Shown here one piece after another: positions 8,067 to 15,676 of a stretch of 39,805 nucleotides of DNA (positions within the stretch are counted from its first letter, which is position 1; each line of letters opens with the position of its first letter). The DNA lies in assembly GCA_945888535.1 (NCBI GenBank), contig CAMDAN010000010.1:1-39805 (forward strand), given 5' to 3'. Below the pieces are notes generated by a model. It was given only the letters and a program-made list of their open reading frames with translations. It searched no databases and was not told the DNA's origin. Made by a program: the position numbers and the translations under genes. Origin of the DNA: Bordetella parapertussis. GTDB lineage: Bacteria > Pseudomonadota > Gammaproteobacteria > Burkholderiales > Burkholderiaceae_C.

Positions 8067-8375
8067 ATGCCGCTTCCAATAGCGCTTACGTTTTTTGTAT
8101 TTGCATTTTCCACTTTAGCTAACGCTTGGAGCCCCTTTGCAGGTAAAGATATAGCTGAAGTCGCATTAACCCCATTGGAACTTCAAAAGATCAAGGTTGC
8201 AGCGGGTTGGGCAAAAGGTGAGGATCGTCCTTTTATTCCCAAATTCTCAATACCGGCAAATGCATCACGCAGTGCCAGCTTGTCTGTAATTAAGGGAAGT
8301 GTGAAATCATATTCCCTGAATTGCTATTGTTACAAAAAAGCGGACCAAAATATTTGTGTCAGTCCGACTTTATGA
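8067..8375 (+). CDS. Small secreted protein of unknown function
   Basis: Protein of 102 residues from ATG 8067. It begins with a clear signal peptide (hydrophobic core ALTFFVFAFS, cleavage after LANA). A TTG at 8028 overlapping the PsiE stop would allow translational coupling but puts 13 extra residues before the signal. The mature part is short and polar. Its end contains LNCYCYKKADQNIC, three closely spaced cysteines that may form a disulfide in the periplasm. I recognise no family. It is convergent with the mttB-like gene, 13 bp apart. Confidence 0.5.
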   Translation: MPLPIALTFFVFAFSTLANAWSPFAGKDIAEVALTPLELQKIKVAAGWAKGEDRPFIPKFSIPANASRSASLSVIKGSVKSYSLNCYCYKKADQNICVSPTL

Positions 8376-8388
8376 GTAGCAGCTTAAA

Positions 8389-9966
8389 TCACTTGGGCAA
8401 CATGCCCTCACGCGCCAAACGCACAGGGAAATCGGCCCTGAGTTGGGCGTCCATTTCAGGGGAAATATGTGAAGGGTAGTGGCTGTCTAAGATGAATTGC
8501 AGCTTTTTCGACGCTGTTTCAATCAAGCTAGGGCGGCCTTGCTCGACCCATTGGTTGGGGCTGGAGCGGTTGGCGATTTGGGGGTAGAGGTAGTCTTTTT
8601 GCATGAGCTGCAAAGTTTGCGGTGCGCCAAGATAGTGACCCGGGCCGGTGAGGCAGACGTCGCGAATGGTATCAAGCGACAGGGTTTCGTCGTTGACCTC
8701 AATGCCACGAATCGTGCGCTGGACTGCGCCAATGATATCGTTGTCAATGAGCAAACTTTCCAGAGAAAAACCGAGCAAACTAGCCAACATACCTGCTGAT
8801 TCATAAATCAGATTGGCACCCGCGTTACCAACGAGCGCGTGGTTGTAGGCCTTCTCGAAACCAGCTTGGCCATCGGGCATTTTGGAGTCGCTCATGCCAG
8901 AGGCAGTCGCTCCGGTTAAGTCGTAAAAGCGTGACATTTGGGCGCTGGCTGCGGACAAGAGCGCTTGCTCGGGGCTGCCGCCTGACATGGCGCCGGTGCG
9001 TAAGTCAGAGACAAAACACCAGGTACCAAACATGGCAGGGGCTTTGGGTTTGATGGCGTTCACGTACACCAAACCTGCCAAACACTCTGCAGTTTCTTGA
9101 ACCAGCGCGGTCGCTAACGAAGCGGGTGCGGTGGCACCGGCTTGGCCAGCAGACAAAAGCAGCACGGGCATACCGCCGCGTACCGCAACCTCTAAACACT
9201 TGCAGGCGTCGTAGGCAAACTTCATGGGCGGCACGACAAAGCAGTTGGACTGGCTAACAAACGGACGCGCACGCCATTTGTCTTCGCCTCCGGCAATCAC
9301 GTGGAGCATTTTGAGCGTTTCTTCTAAATGCTCGGGCGAAACCCAGCTTGCGCCAACGTGTTTGGTAGTTCCTGAAACACACGCGTAGGTGGTGTTGAAA
9401 TCCATCTCGCGGGGAATATCGAGGTCACGGCAGACTACGGAGCGTTGGAAGAAGTGGATGTGCTCCAGGGTATCGACCACGCGGGCGATGTTGTAGAGGT
9501 CTTGGGTGGTGGAGTCGCGGTATTCGCCGGTCTGGGCATTCACCATGCTCACCGCAGCGCCTGCCGTTCCGAAGTAAACGTTCGATCCCCACGGCTCCAT
9601 GTCATGCTTGGGGTCTTGGCCGTGCAATACAAAATTGCGCGCTGCGTTGGCAACCGTATCTTCAATGAGAGCGCGAGGAAAAATCAAACGCCCGGTGTCG
9701 GTCAATTTGGCGCCTGCTTTGGTCATGAGCTCGATGCCGCTTTCAGGCGCATCGGCCAAGCCAATGTGCTCTAAGGCATCTAAAGCGGCGTTATGAATTT
9801 TAAGAACATCAGCGTCGCTCAAGGGCTTGTAAGCGCCGCCGCGCATGCCAGGGCGAACTGGGCGCAAGCTGTCAGGCAGTGGCGCAGAGCGGGCGGCCCG
9901 ACGTGCATCACGTGCACCGCCACGGGGTGAAGATTTAGTCGTTGGTTCAATCATTGTTTCGCTCAT
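8389..9966 (-). CDS. MttB-superfamily (trimethylamine methyltransferase-like) protein, non-pyrrolysine
   Basis: Protein of 525 residues with the whole-length pattern of the trimethylamine methyltransferase (MttB) superfamily, including a GTAGAAVSMVNAQTGEYR segment and an intact C-terminal barrel part. The frame has no internal amber codon, so it is a non-Pyl member. Characterised non-Pyl members demethylate glycine betaine, carnitine or related quaternary amines and pass the methyl group to a corrinoid protein. No corrinoid-protein gene is present here. It lies 36 bp behind the FAD/GcvT-domain gene on the same strand, so the two are probably one operon. This points to methylated-glycine use; the substrate and methyl acceptor are unknown. 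Confidence 0.88.
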   Translation of the reverse strand: MSETMIEPTTKSSPRGGARDARRAARSAPLPDSLRPVRPGMRGGAYKPLSDADVLKIHNAALDALEHIGLADAPESGIELMTKAGAKLTDTGRLIFPRALIEDTVANAARNFVLHGQDPKHDMEPWGSNVYFGTAGAAVSMVNAQTGEYRDSTTQDLYNIARVVDTLEHIHFFQRSVVCRDLDIPREMDFNTTYACVSGTTKHVGASWVSPEHLEETLKMLHVIAGGEDKWRARPFVSQSNCFVVPPMKFAYDACKCLEVAVRGGMPVLLLSAGQAGATAPASLATALVQETAECLAGLVYVNAIKPKAPAMFGTWCFVSDLRTGAMSGGSPEQALLSAASAQMSRFYDLTGATASGMSDSKMPDGQAGFEKAYNHALVGNAGANLIYESAGMLASLLGFSLESLLIDNDIIGAVQRTIRGIEVNDETLSLDTIRDVCLTGPGHYLGAPQTLQLMQKDYLYPQIANRSSPNQWVEQGRPSLIETASKKLQFILDSHYPSHISPEMDAQLRADFPVRLAREGMLPK

Positions 9967-10002
9967 GGTATTGCCTTATGAAAAAAGGATGAATCGTTCT
10001 GC

Positions 10003-12429
10003 TTAGGCCCGAAGCCGCAGGTTGGTGGGGTCGTAAAGGGGTTCTTGTTGCACGGTGGCGCTGCGCATGTGACCAAGGATTTCGACGTGCACTTTGGTGC
10101 CAGGAGTCGCTAAATCAGCGCGAACGTAGGCCAGTGCCACGTTCTTTTGTAGCGTATGGCTCCAAACGCCCGAGGTCGTTAAGCCCACGTTGGTTCCATT
10201 TTGAAATACTTGGGCGCAATACGGCGCTTCGGCGTCCCCGTTTTCATCAAAAATCAACGGTACAAAGCGTTGCGCCGCGCCGCGCTGGTGTTCCGCAAGC
10301 AAGGCGGCTTTACCAACGAAGTCAACGGTTTTCTTGACATCGACAAAACGGTCAAGCGACGCTTCCAAAGGCGTGTAGCCACTTTCCAAATCGCTTTTCC
10401 AGCCGCGGTAGCATTTGTCAACGCGCAGGCTGTCCATTGCATAGAGACCGAAGTCGCGAATATCAAACGCTTTGCCGGCTTTCCAAATGGCTGCGTACAG
10501 GGCGGAGATTTGGTCCACGGGCGCATGCAATTCCCAGCCCAGCTCACCCACATAATTCACTCGCATGGCAAGCATTTTTCCGGTGACGGTGGTGATTTCT
10601 CGGGCTGTGAGCCACGGGAAGCCTGCGTTGGATAAATCATCCTTTGTCACTTGGCTGAGCACGTCGCGGGCGTGGGGGCCGGCAACGATCAGGGTGCCGA
10701 GTTGGGCCGAGATGTCCGTGACTTGAACCGGGCTGTTGTCCGGTAAGGATTGGCGCAGCACGTCCATGTCATGGGTCGCGGCGATGGCCGCACTGATGAT
10801 GTAGAAATGGTCTTCGGCCAACCTGGTAATCGTGAATTCGCTGAGCAGCTTGCCGGTGGGCGTGAGCGCGTAGGCCAAAGAAACGCGGCCTAAGCTAGGC
10901 AGCTTGGAGCACGACACGCGGTCTAAGTGCGCTGCAGCGCCTGGGCCTTTGAGTTCGTATTTGGTAAAACCTGGCAGATCTAAAACGGCAACGCGTTCGC
11001 GCACTGCTTTGACTTCTTCAGCCACCGCGGGGTGCCAAATGTTTTCCCTACGGAACGAGTGCGTGTCTGCGGGGAGCTTGCCGCCTAAGTCGAAGTACAC
11101 CGCGCGTTCCCAACCCCCACGAGCGCCAAAGCGTGCGCCTTTGGCTTTGAGTTGGTCATACAAAGGCGAGGTGCGCAATGGCCGGCCAGCGGGGCGTTCT
11201 TCGTAGGGGAACGAAGACGCGTATTCGTTTTGGTACACCTCAATGGCTTTGGCCACGGTGTAGGCGGTCGTGGCGTAGTCGCCAAAACGGCGGCGGTCGA
11301 GTGACCACAGGTCCCACTCGGTTTGCCCGTGAACCACCCACTCGGCCAGCGCTTTACCAGCGCCACCACCTTGGGTGATACCAAAACTAAAGGTGTTGCA
11401 GTGAAAGAAGTTGCGTAAACCTGGCTCGGGCCCGATGTAGGGGTTGCCGTCAGGTGAGTAGGGAATCGGGCCGTTGACGCCCCGTTTGATACCTGCGCGA
11501 GCAAGCGCAGGTACACGGGCCATCGCATCTTCGATGTAACTTTCTAAGCGCTCAAAGTCGTCGTTCCACAACTGGTTGGCAAAGTCATCGGGCATACCGT
11601 CCAGCCACATCGGTGTGGCCTTCCATTCGTAAGGGCCCAAGATAAAACCTTCGCGTTCTTGGCGCAGGTAATACGAGGTATCGGGGTCGCGCAACAAAGG
11701 CAAACGCGCTGCGCTTTCTTTGAGCTCGGGAACATCTTCGGTTACCAAATACTGGTGCGACATTATGGCAATCGGTAAGTGCCGCCCGACCATGGCCATC
11801 ACTTCGCCAGCGCGGTAGCCCGCCGCATTGACCACGATCTCTGCAGTAATTTGGCCTTTGTCGGTGGTTACGATCCACTCGCCGTTGGGCTTTTGTTCTA
11901 GGCCGGTCACGCGGGTGTGGCGACGAATGGTGGCGCCAAGTAAGCGGGCTTCTCGTGCCAAAGCTTGGGTGAGCTGGGAAGGGTCAATGTCGCCATCGAG
12001 CGGGTCCCACAACGCGCCTAGGATGTCGTGGGTTTCAATCAGGGGATAGCGATCTTTGAGTTCGCTGGGCGACAAAATTTCGTATTCCAGTCCGTTAGCT
12101 CGGCCCATGCTTTGAACATGGTGAAATTCATCCATGCGGTTGCGCCCGTGGGCCAAACGCACCGAACCTGTCAGGTGGTAATTGATGGGGTTCTCAGAAG
12201 ACGCCGCTAATTTACGGTACAGGGCAGCTGAGTATTTTTGAAGCTTTAAGATGCTCCAGCTGGTCGAAAAGGTAGGCAAATTACCAGCGGCGTGCCAAGT
12301 GGAGCCCGAAGTTAATTCATCACGCTCAAGGAGCAATGCGTCTTTTATTCCTAATGCCGCTAAGTGATACAAGCAGCTGCAACCCACCACGCCGCCGCCT
12401 ATAACGACAACTTTCACATGCTCTGTCAT
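10003..12429 (-). CDS. FAD-dependent dehydrogenase with GcvT domain (dimethylglycine/sarcosine dehydrogenase-like), copy 1
   Basis: Protein of 808 residues. The N-terminal half is a DAO-type FAD domain with a VVVIGGGVVGCS dinucleotide motif and STWHAAG, whose His46 corresponds to the histidine that carries covalent FAD in dimethylglycine dehydrogenase. The C-terminal half is an aminomethyltransferase (GcvT) domain, with YVGELGWELH and a C-terminal beta-barrel. The family oxidatively removes an N-methyl group and transfers the one-carbon unit to tetrahydrofolate as methylene-THF. A GGAG precedes the ATG. It is divergent from a paralogue at 12582 and co-directional with the mttB-like gene. It differs from the paralogue just after WHAAG (NLPTFSTSW versus LVGQLRATY), suggesting another substrate. 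Confidence 0.88.
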   Translation of the reverse strand: MTEHVKVVVIGGGVVGCSCLYHLAALGIKDALLLERDELTSGSTWHAAGNLPTFSTSWSILKLQKYSAALYRKLAASSENPINYHLTGSVRLAHGRNRMDEFHHVQSMGRANGLEYEILSPSELKDRYPLIETHDILGALWDPLDGDIDPSQLTQALAREARLLGATIRRHTRVTGLEQKPNGEWIVTTDKGQITAEIVVNAAGYRAGEVMAMVGRHLPIAIMSHQYLVTEDVPELKESAARLPLLRDPDTSYYLRQEREGFILGPYEWKATPMWLDGMPDDFANQLWNDDFERLESYIEDAMARVPALARAGIKRGVNGPIPYSPDGNPYIGPEPGLRNFFHCNTFSFGITQGGGAGKALAEWVVHGQTEWDLWSLDRRRFGDYATTAYTVAKAIEVYQNEYASSFPYEERPAGRPLRTSPLYDQLKAKGARFGARGGWERAVYFDLGGKLPADTHSFRRENIWHPAVAEEVKAVRERVAVLDLPGFTKYELKGPGAAAHLDRVSCSKLPSLGRVSLAYALTPTGKLLSEFTITRLAEDHFYIISAAIAATHDMDVLRQSLPDNSPVQVTDISAQLGTLIVAGPHARDVLSQVTKDDLSNAGFPWLTAREITTVTGKMLAMRVNYVGELGWELHAPVDQISALYAAIWKAGKAFDIRDFGLYAMDSLRVDKCYRGWKSDLESGYTPLEASLDRFVDVKKTVDFVGKAALLAEHQRGAAQRFVPLIFDENGDAEAPYCAQVFQNGTNVGLTTSGVWSHTLQKNVALAYVRADLATPGTKVHVEILGHMRSATVQQEPLYDPTNLRLRA

Positions 12430-12572
12430 GTCTGTCTCCGTTGACTTGAGGAAGAGGCAAACGGGCTTTAACGCGCCGCTTGCCGCTTATTTTTTTGGAT
12501 TGTAAGCACAAATCTAAAATTCTTTGATAAATTTTTACATTAGAATAATTTTTGGCTTATTTTTTACTTTTC

Positions 12573-12577
12573 GGAGG
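12573..12577 (+). promoter_or_regulatory. Ribosome binding site deciding the start at 12582
   Basis: GGAGG lies 4 bases before the ATG at 12582 and supports that start over the in-frame TTG at 12552. The 152-bp region 12430-12581 between the divergent dehydrogenase genes is AT-rich and must hold both promoters; I saw no certain operator or riboswitch in it. Confidence 0.75.
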
Positions 12578-12581
12578 TCGT

Positions 12582-15026
12582 ATGGATCTACCTAATCGGG
12601 CGAGTGTGGTCATTGTGGGTGGTGGAATCGTGGGCTGTAGCCTGGCGTATCACCTTACTTTGCGTGGGTGTACCGATGTTGTTTTGCTCGAGCGCAAGCA
12701 ACTGACCTGCGGCACCACGTGGCACGCGGCGGGATTGGTAGGCCAACTGCGGGCGACCTACAACATGACCCGGTTGGCGCAGTACACCACTAATTTATAT
12801 AAATCGCTCGAAGAAGAAACCGGCCAAGCCACCGGCTTTCGCCAAACCGGCTCAATCGCAGTTGCAACTCACCAAGCGCGATTTGAAGAGTTGAAGCGCG
12901 GCGCCTCGATGGCCAAGTGCTTTGGCCTAGAAGTCCAAACCCTCACGCCCAGCGAAATTGCCAGCCTCTGGCCTGGCGTTCGCATTGACGATTTGGTCGG
13001 CGGTGTTTATTTGCCCAAAGACGGTAGGACCAATCCGATTGACACCACGCAAGCTTTAGCCAAAGGCGCTAAGAGCCGGGGTGCACGTATTTTTGAAAAT
13101 ACCGCCGTTGAAGAAATTCTGATTGAAAACGGCAAAGCCGTAGGCGTTCGTACCGCACAAGGTGAAATTCGCGCTGACATGGTTGTCAACTGCGCAGGCA
13201 TGTGGGCCCATGAACTCGGTGCCAAATCGGGCACCACCATTCCATTGCACGCGGCCGAACACTTCTACATCGTCACCGAACCGATGGAAGGCTTGTCTTC
13301 GGAAATGCCGGTCTTGCGTGACCCCGATGGTTGTGCCTACTTTAAAGAAGATGCGGGCAAGTTGTTGGTTGGCTGGTTCGAGCCTGTCGCTAAGCCCTGG
13401 GGCATGCGCGGCATTCCTGAGACCTTCTGCTTTGATCAGTTGCCCGATGACTTAGAGCATATTGAGCCTTTGCTAACCGCCGCGATGCACCGCACCCCTG
13501 CGTTGGAGAAAACCGGTATCAACTTGTTCTTTAACGGCCCCGAAAGCTTTACGCCCGACGACCGCTATTTGTTAGGTGAGACGCCAGAAGTGCGCAACCT
13601 GTTTGTCGCCGCTGGCTTTAATTCGATTGGTATTCAGTCAGCCGGTGGCGCTGGAAAAGTGCTCGCTGATTGGATGCTCGACGGCCATCCGCCCATGGAC
13701 TTATGGGACGTGGATGTGCGACGCTGCATGCCGTTTCAACGCAACCGCAGTTACCTTAAAGACCGCACGGTGGAAACCTTGGGCTTGTTATACGCAATGC
13801 ACTGGCCGTTTCGACAAGCTGAAACGGCGCGTGGCGTTCGCCGTTCGATCTTGCATGATCGCTTGTTGGCCAAGGGTGCCTGTTTTGGCGAGGTCGCTGG
13901 TTGGGAGCGGCCGAACTGGTACGCCCCTGCGGGAGTCAAAGCCGAATACGAATACAGCTACGGCCGTCAAAATTGGTTTGACTATTCCGCCCAAGAACAT
14001 GCCGCCGTTCGCAACGCCGTGGGCTTGTTTGACCAATCGTCGTTTGCGAAATTCTTGGTGCAAGGGCCGGACGCAGAAAAAGTGTTGAACCACTTGTGTG
14101 CCAACAACGTCTCAGTCCCCGTGGGCAAAGTGGTTTATACCCAATGGCTCAATGCGCGGGGTGGTATTGAGGCCGATTTAACAATTACCCGAGAAGCGTT
14201 GGACCGTTACTTGGTCGTCTCAGCAGCCGCAACCCAGACCCGCGACTTTGCGTGGTTGAACCGCAATATTGACCCCGATGCCCGCGCTACGGCGGTTGAT
14301 GTGTCATCAAGCATGGCGGTATTGGGGGTGATGGGTCCGCGTTCACGCGAGTTGATCAGCCTGTTGACAAACGCGGATATGTCCAACGCAGCTTTCCCTT
14401 TTGGCACCTCGCAAGTCATTGACCTCGCCTACGCGCGGGTGCGGGCAAGCCGCATTACCTATGTCGGTGAATTGGGTTGGGAGATTTACATTCCGGTCGA
14501 GTTCGCGCCCTCCGTTTTTGATGCGCTCATGAAAGAAGGCGAGCCTTTGGGATTGCGCTTGGCGGGTTACCACGCGTTGAACTCTTTGCGTATGGAAAAA
14601 GGCTACCGCCATTGGGGCCACGACATCAGCGACGAAGACACCCCGCTGCAATCCGGCCTCGGGTTTGCAGTGGCTTGGAACAAGCCCAGCGGTTTCTTAG
14701 GAAAAGACGCGTTGCTTGCGCAAAAGGCGACGGGTACCACCCGCACCTTGGTGCAATTTGCGTTGGATGCGCCAGATGCTTTGCTGTATCACAATGAGCC
14801 GATTTGTCGCGATGGCGTGATTGTGGGCCGCATCTCTTCCGGTATGTTTGGCCACACCTTAGGAAAATCATTGGGGATGGGATACGTAGAGCACAATACC
14901 AAGTACGCATCGATGCTTGAAGGCGTTTACGAGATTGAAGTGGCTGGGGTGAGATTAAAAGCCCAGCCTTCTTTGATCCCGTTTTATGACCCGCAAAGTT
15001 CACGCATCAAAGAAACCGCTAAATAA
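12582..15026 (+). CDS. FAD-dependent dehydrogenase with GcvT domain (sarcosine/dimethylglycine dehydrogenase-like), copy 2
   Basis: Protein of 814 residues with the same architecture as the divergent paralogue. The FAD-binding VVIVGGGIVGCS is at residues 9-20. GTTWHAAG contains His48, the probable covalent FAD site. A GcvT half has YVGELGWEIY and ends in FYDPQSSR. Its family uses sarcosine, dimethylglycine or related N-methyl amines and feeds methylene-THF. The GTTWHAAGL form is closer to sarcosine dehydrogenases than copy 1 is, but the substrate cannot be fixed by eye. The XRE-cupin regulator follows after 20 bp and is probably in the same transcript. Confidence 0.88.
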   Translation: MDLPNRASVVIVGGGIVGCSLAYHLTLRGCTDVVLLERKQLTCGTTWHAAGLVGQLRATYNMTRLAQYTTNLYKSLEEETGQATGFRQTGSIAVATHQARFEELKRGASMAKCFGLEVQTLTPSEIASLWPGVRIDDLVGGVYLPKDGRTNPIDTTQALAKGAKSRGARIFENTAVEEILIENGKAVGVRTAQGEIRADMVVNCAGMWAHELGAKSGTTIPLHAAEHFYIVTEPMEGLSSEMPVLRDPDGCAYFKEDAGKLLVGWFEPVAKPWGMRGIPETFCFDQLPDDLEHIEPLLTAAMHRTPALEKTGINLFFNGPESFTPDDRYLLGETPEVRNLFVAAGFNSIGIQSAGGAGKVLADWMLDGHPPMDLWDVDVRRCMPFQRNRSYLKDRTVETLGLLYAMHWPFRQAETARGVRRSILHDRLLAKGACFGEVAGWERPNWYAPAGVKAEYEYSYGRQNWFDYSAQEHAAVRNAVGLFDQSSFAKFLVQGPDAEKVLNHLCANNVSVPVGKVVYTQWLNARGGIEADLTITREALDRYLVVSAAATQTRDFAWLNRNIDPDARATAVDVSSSMAVLGVMGPRSRELISLLTNADMSNAAFPFGTSQVIDLAYARVRASRITYVGELGWEIYIPVEFAPSVFDALMKEGEPLGLRLAGYHALNSLRMEKGYRHWGHDISDEDTPLQSGLGFAVAWNKPSGFLGKDALLAQKATGTTRTLVQFALDAPDALLYHNEPICRDGVIVGRISSGMFGHTLGKSLGMGYVEHNTKYASMLEGVYEIEVAGVRLKAQPSLIPFYDPQSSRIKETAK

Positions 15027-15046
15027 ACGGACCTACTTCACTTTCA

Positions 15047-15676
15047 ATGGCCATCCAATCTGCACGCCTTCCCCAACCAGCCGAGCCGTTTGACGGCTCT
15101 ATTGGCTTGGACGCGATTGATCCGAGCGCTGCGATTGGAGAGCAGTTGCGTGAGCTGCGCCAGGTTAAAAACTTACCGTTGCGTGAGGTTGCAGAAAGAG
15201 CCGGAATTTCGGTGGGCTATCTCAGCCAGCTCGAGCGCAACCATTCGCGTTTGCCGATTGGGGTACTTAAGCGAATCAGTGATGCTTTAGGCGTTCACAT
15301 GAATTGGTTTTTTCAGCAAAACAACGAAGGTGATCCTGCCGAGCGGGATGTCGTGGTGCGAAGCAATAACCGCAAACGTATGTCTTTTACGGGTCTGGGA
15401 ATTCAAGAGGAACTGCTTTCTCCCAACTTGAGCGGCCCATTGGAATTACTCATCAGTACGATTGACCCCAAGGCCGACAGCGAAGACTATTTCCACGACG
15501 GCGCAGAAGCCGGTTTGGTCCTCACTGGAACCTTGGATTTGTGGGTGTCAGGCCGACACTTTAAGCTTAACGAAGGCGACAGCTTTTCCTTTAAGAGCAC
15601 CGAGGTTCACCGCTGCGCCAACGTCACAGACACACCTACGCGGGTGCTGTGGGTGATTACCCCGCCGCACTATTGA
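15047..15676 (+). CDS. XRE-family regulator with C-terminal cupin
   Basis: Protein of 209 residues. An XRE helix-turn-helix lies at about residues 30-85 (QLRELRQVKNLPLREVAE, then SVGYLSQLERN). A cupin_2 sensor domain follows at about 130-205 (GLVLTGTLDLWVSG, then LNEGDSFSF). This architecture is common for regulators of amine and amino-acid catabolic genes, where the cupin senses a small ligand. It lies directly behind the FAD/GcvT gene and probably controls the divergent promoters at 12430-12581 (inference). Its 3' end overlaps the convergent oligopeptidase gene by 7 bp. Confidence 0.85.
   Translation: MAIQSARLPQPAEPFDGSIGLDAIDPSAAIGEQLRELRQVKNLPLREVAERAGISVGYLSQLERNHSRLPIGVLKRISDALGVHMNWFFQQNNEGDPAERDVVVRSNNRKRMSFTGLGIQEELLSPNLSGPLELLISTIDPKADSEDYFHDGAEAGLVLTGTLDLWVSGRHFKLNEGDSFSFKSTEVHRCANVTDTPTRVLWVITPPHY

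Noticed and set aside
8389..9966. Pyrrolysine-containing MttB
   Set aside because: The frame has no internal amber codon, so it is a non-Pyl member of the superfamily.
12430..12581. Glycine riboswitch before the GcvT-domain genes
   Set aside because: The 152-bp divergent region is AT-rich and shows no recognisable aptamer core. The XRE-cupin gene is a more likely regulator.
15670..15676. 7-bp tail overlap of the XRE regulator and prlC genes
   Set aside because: Short convergent overlaps are common and need no special explanation.
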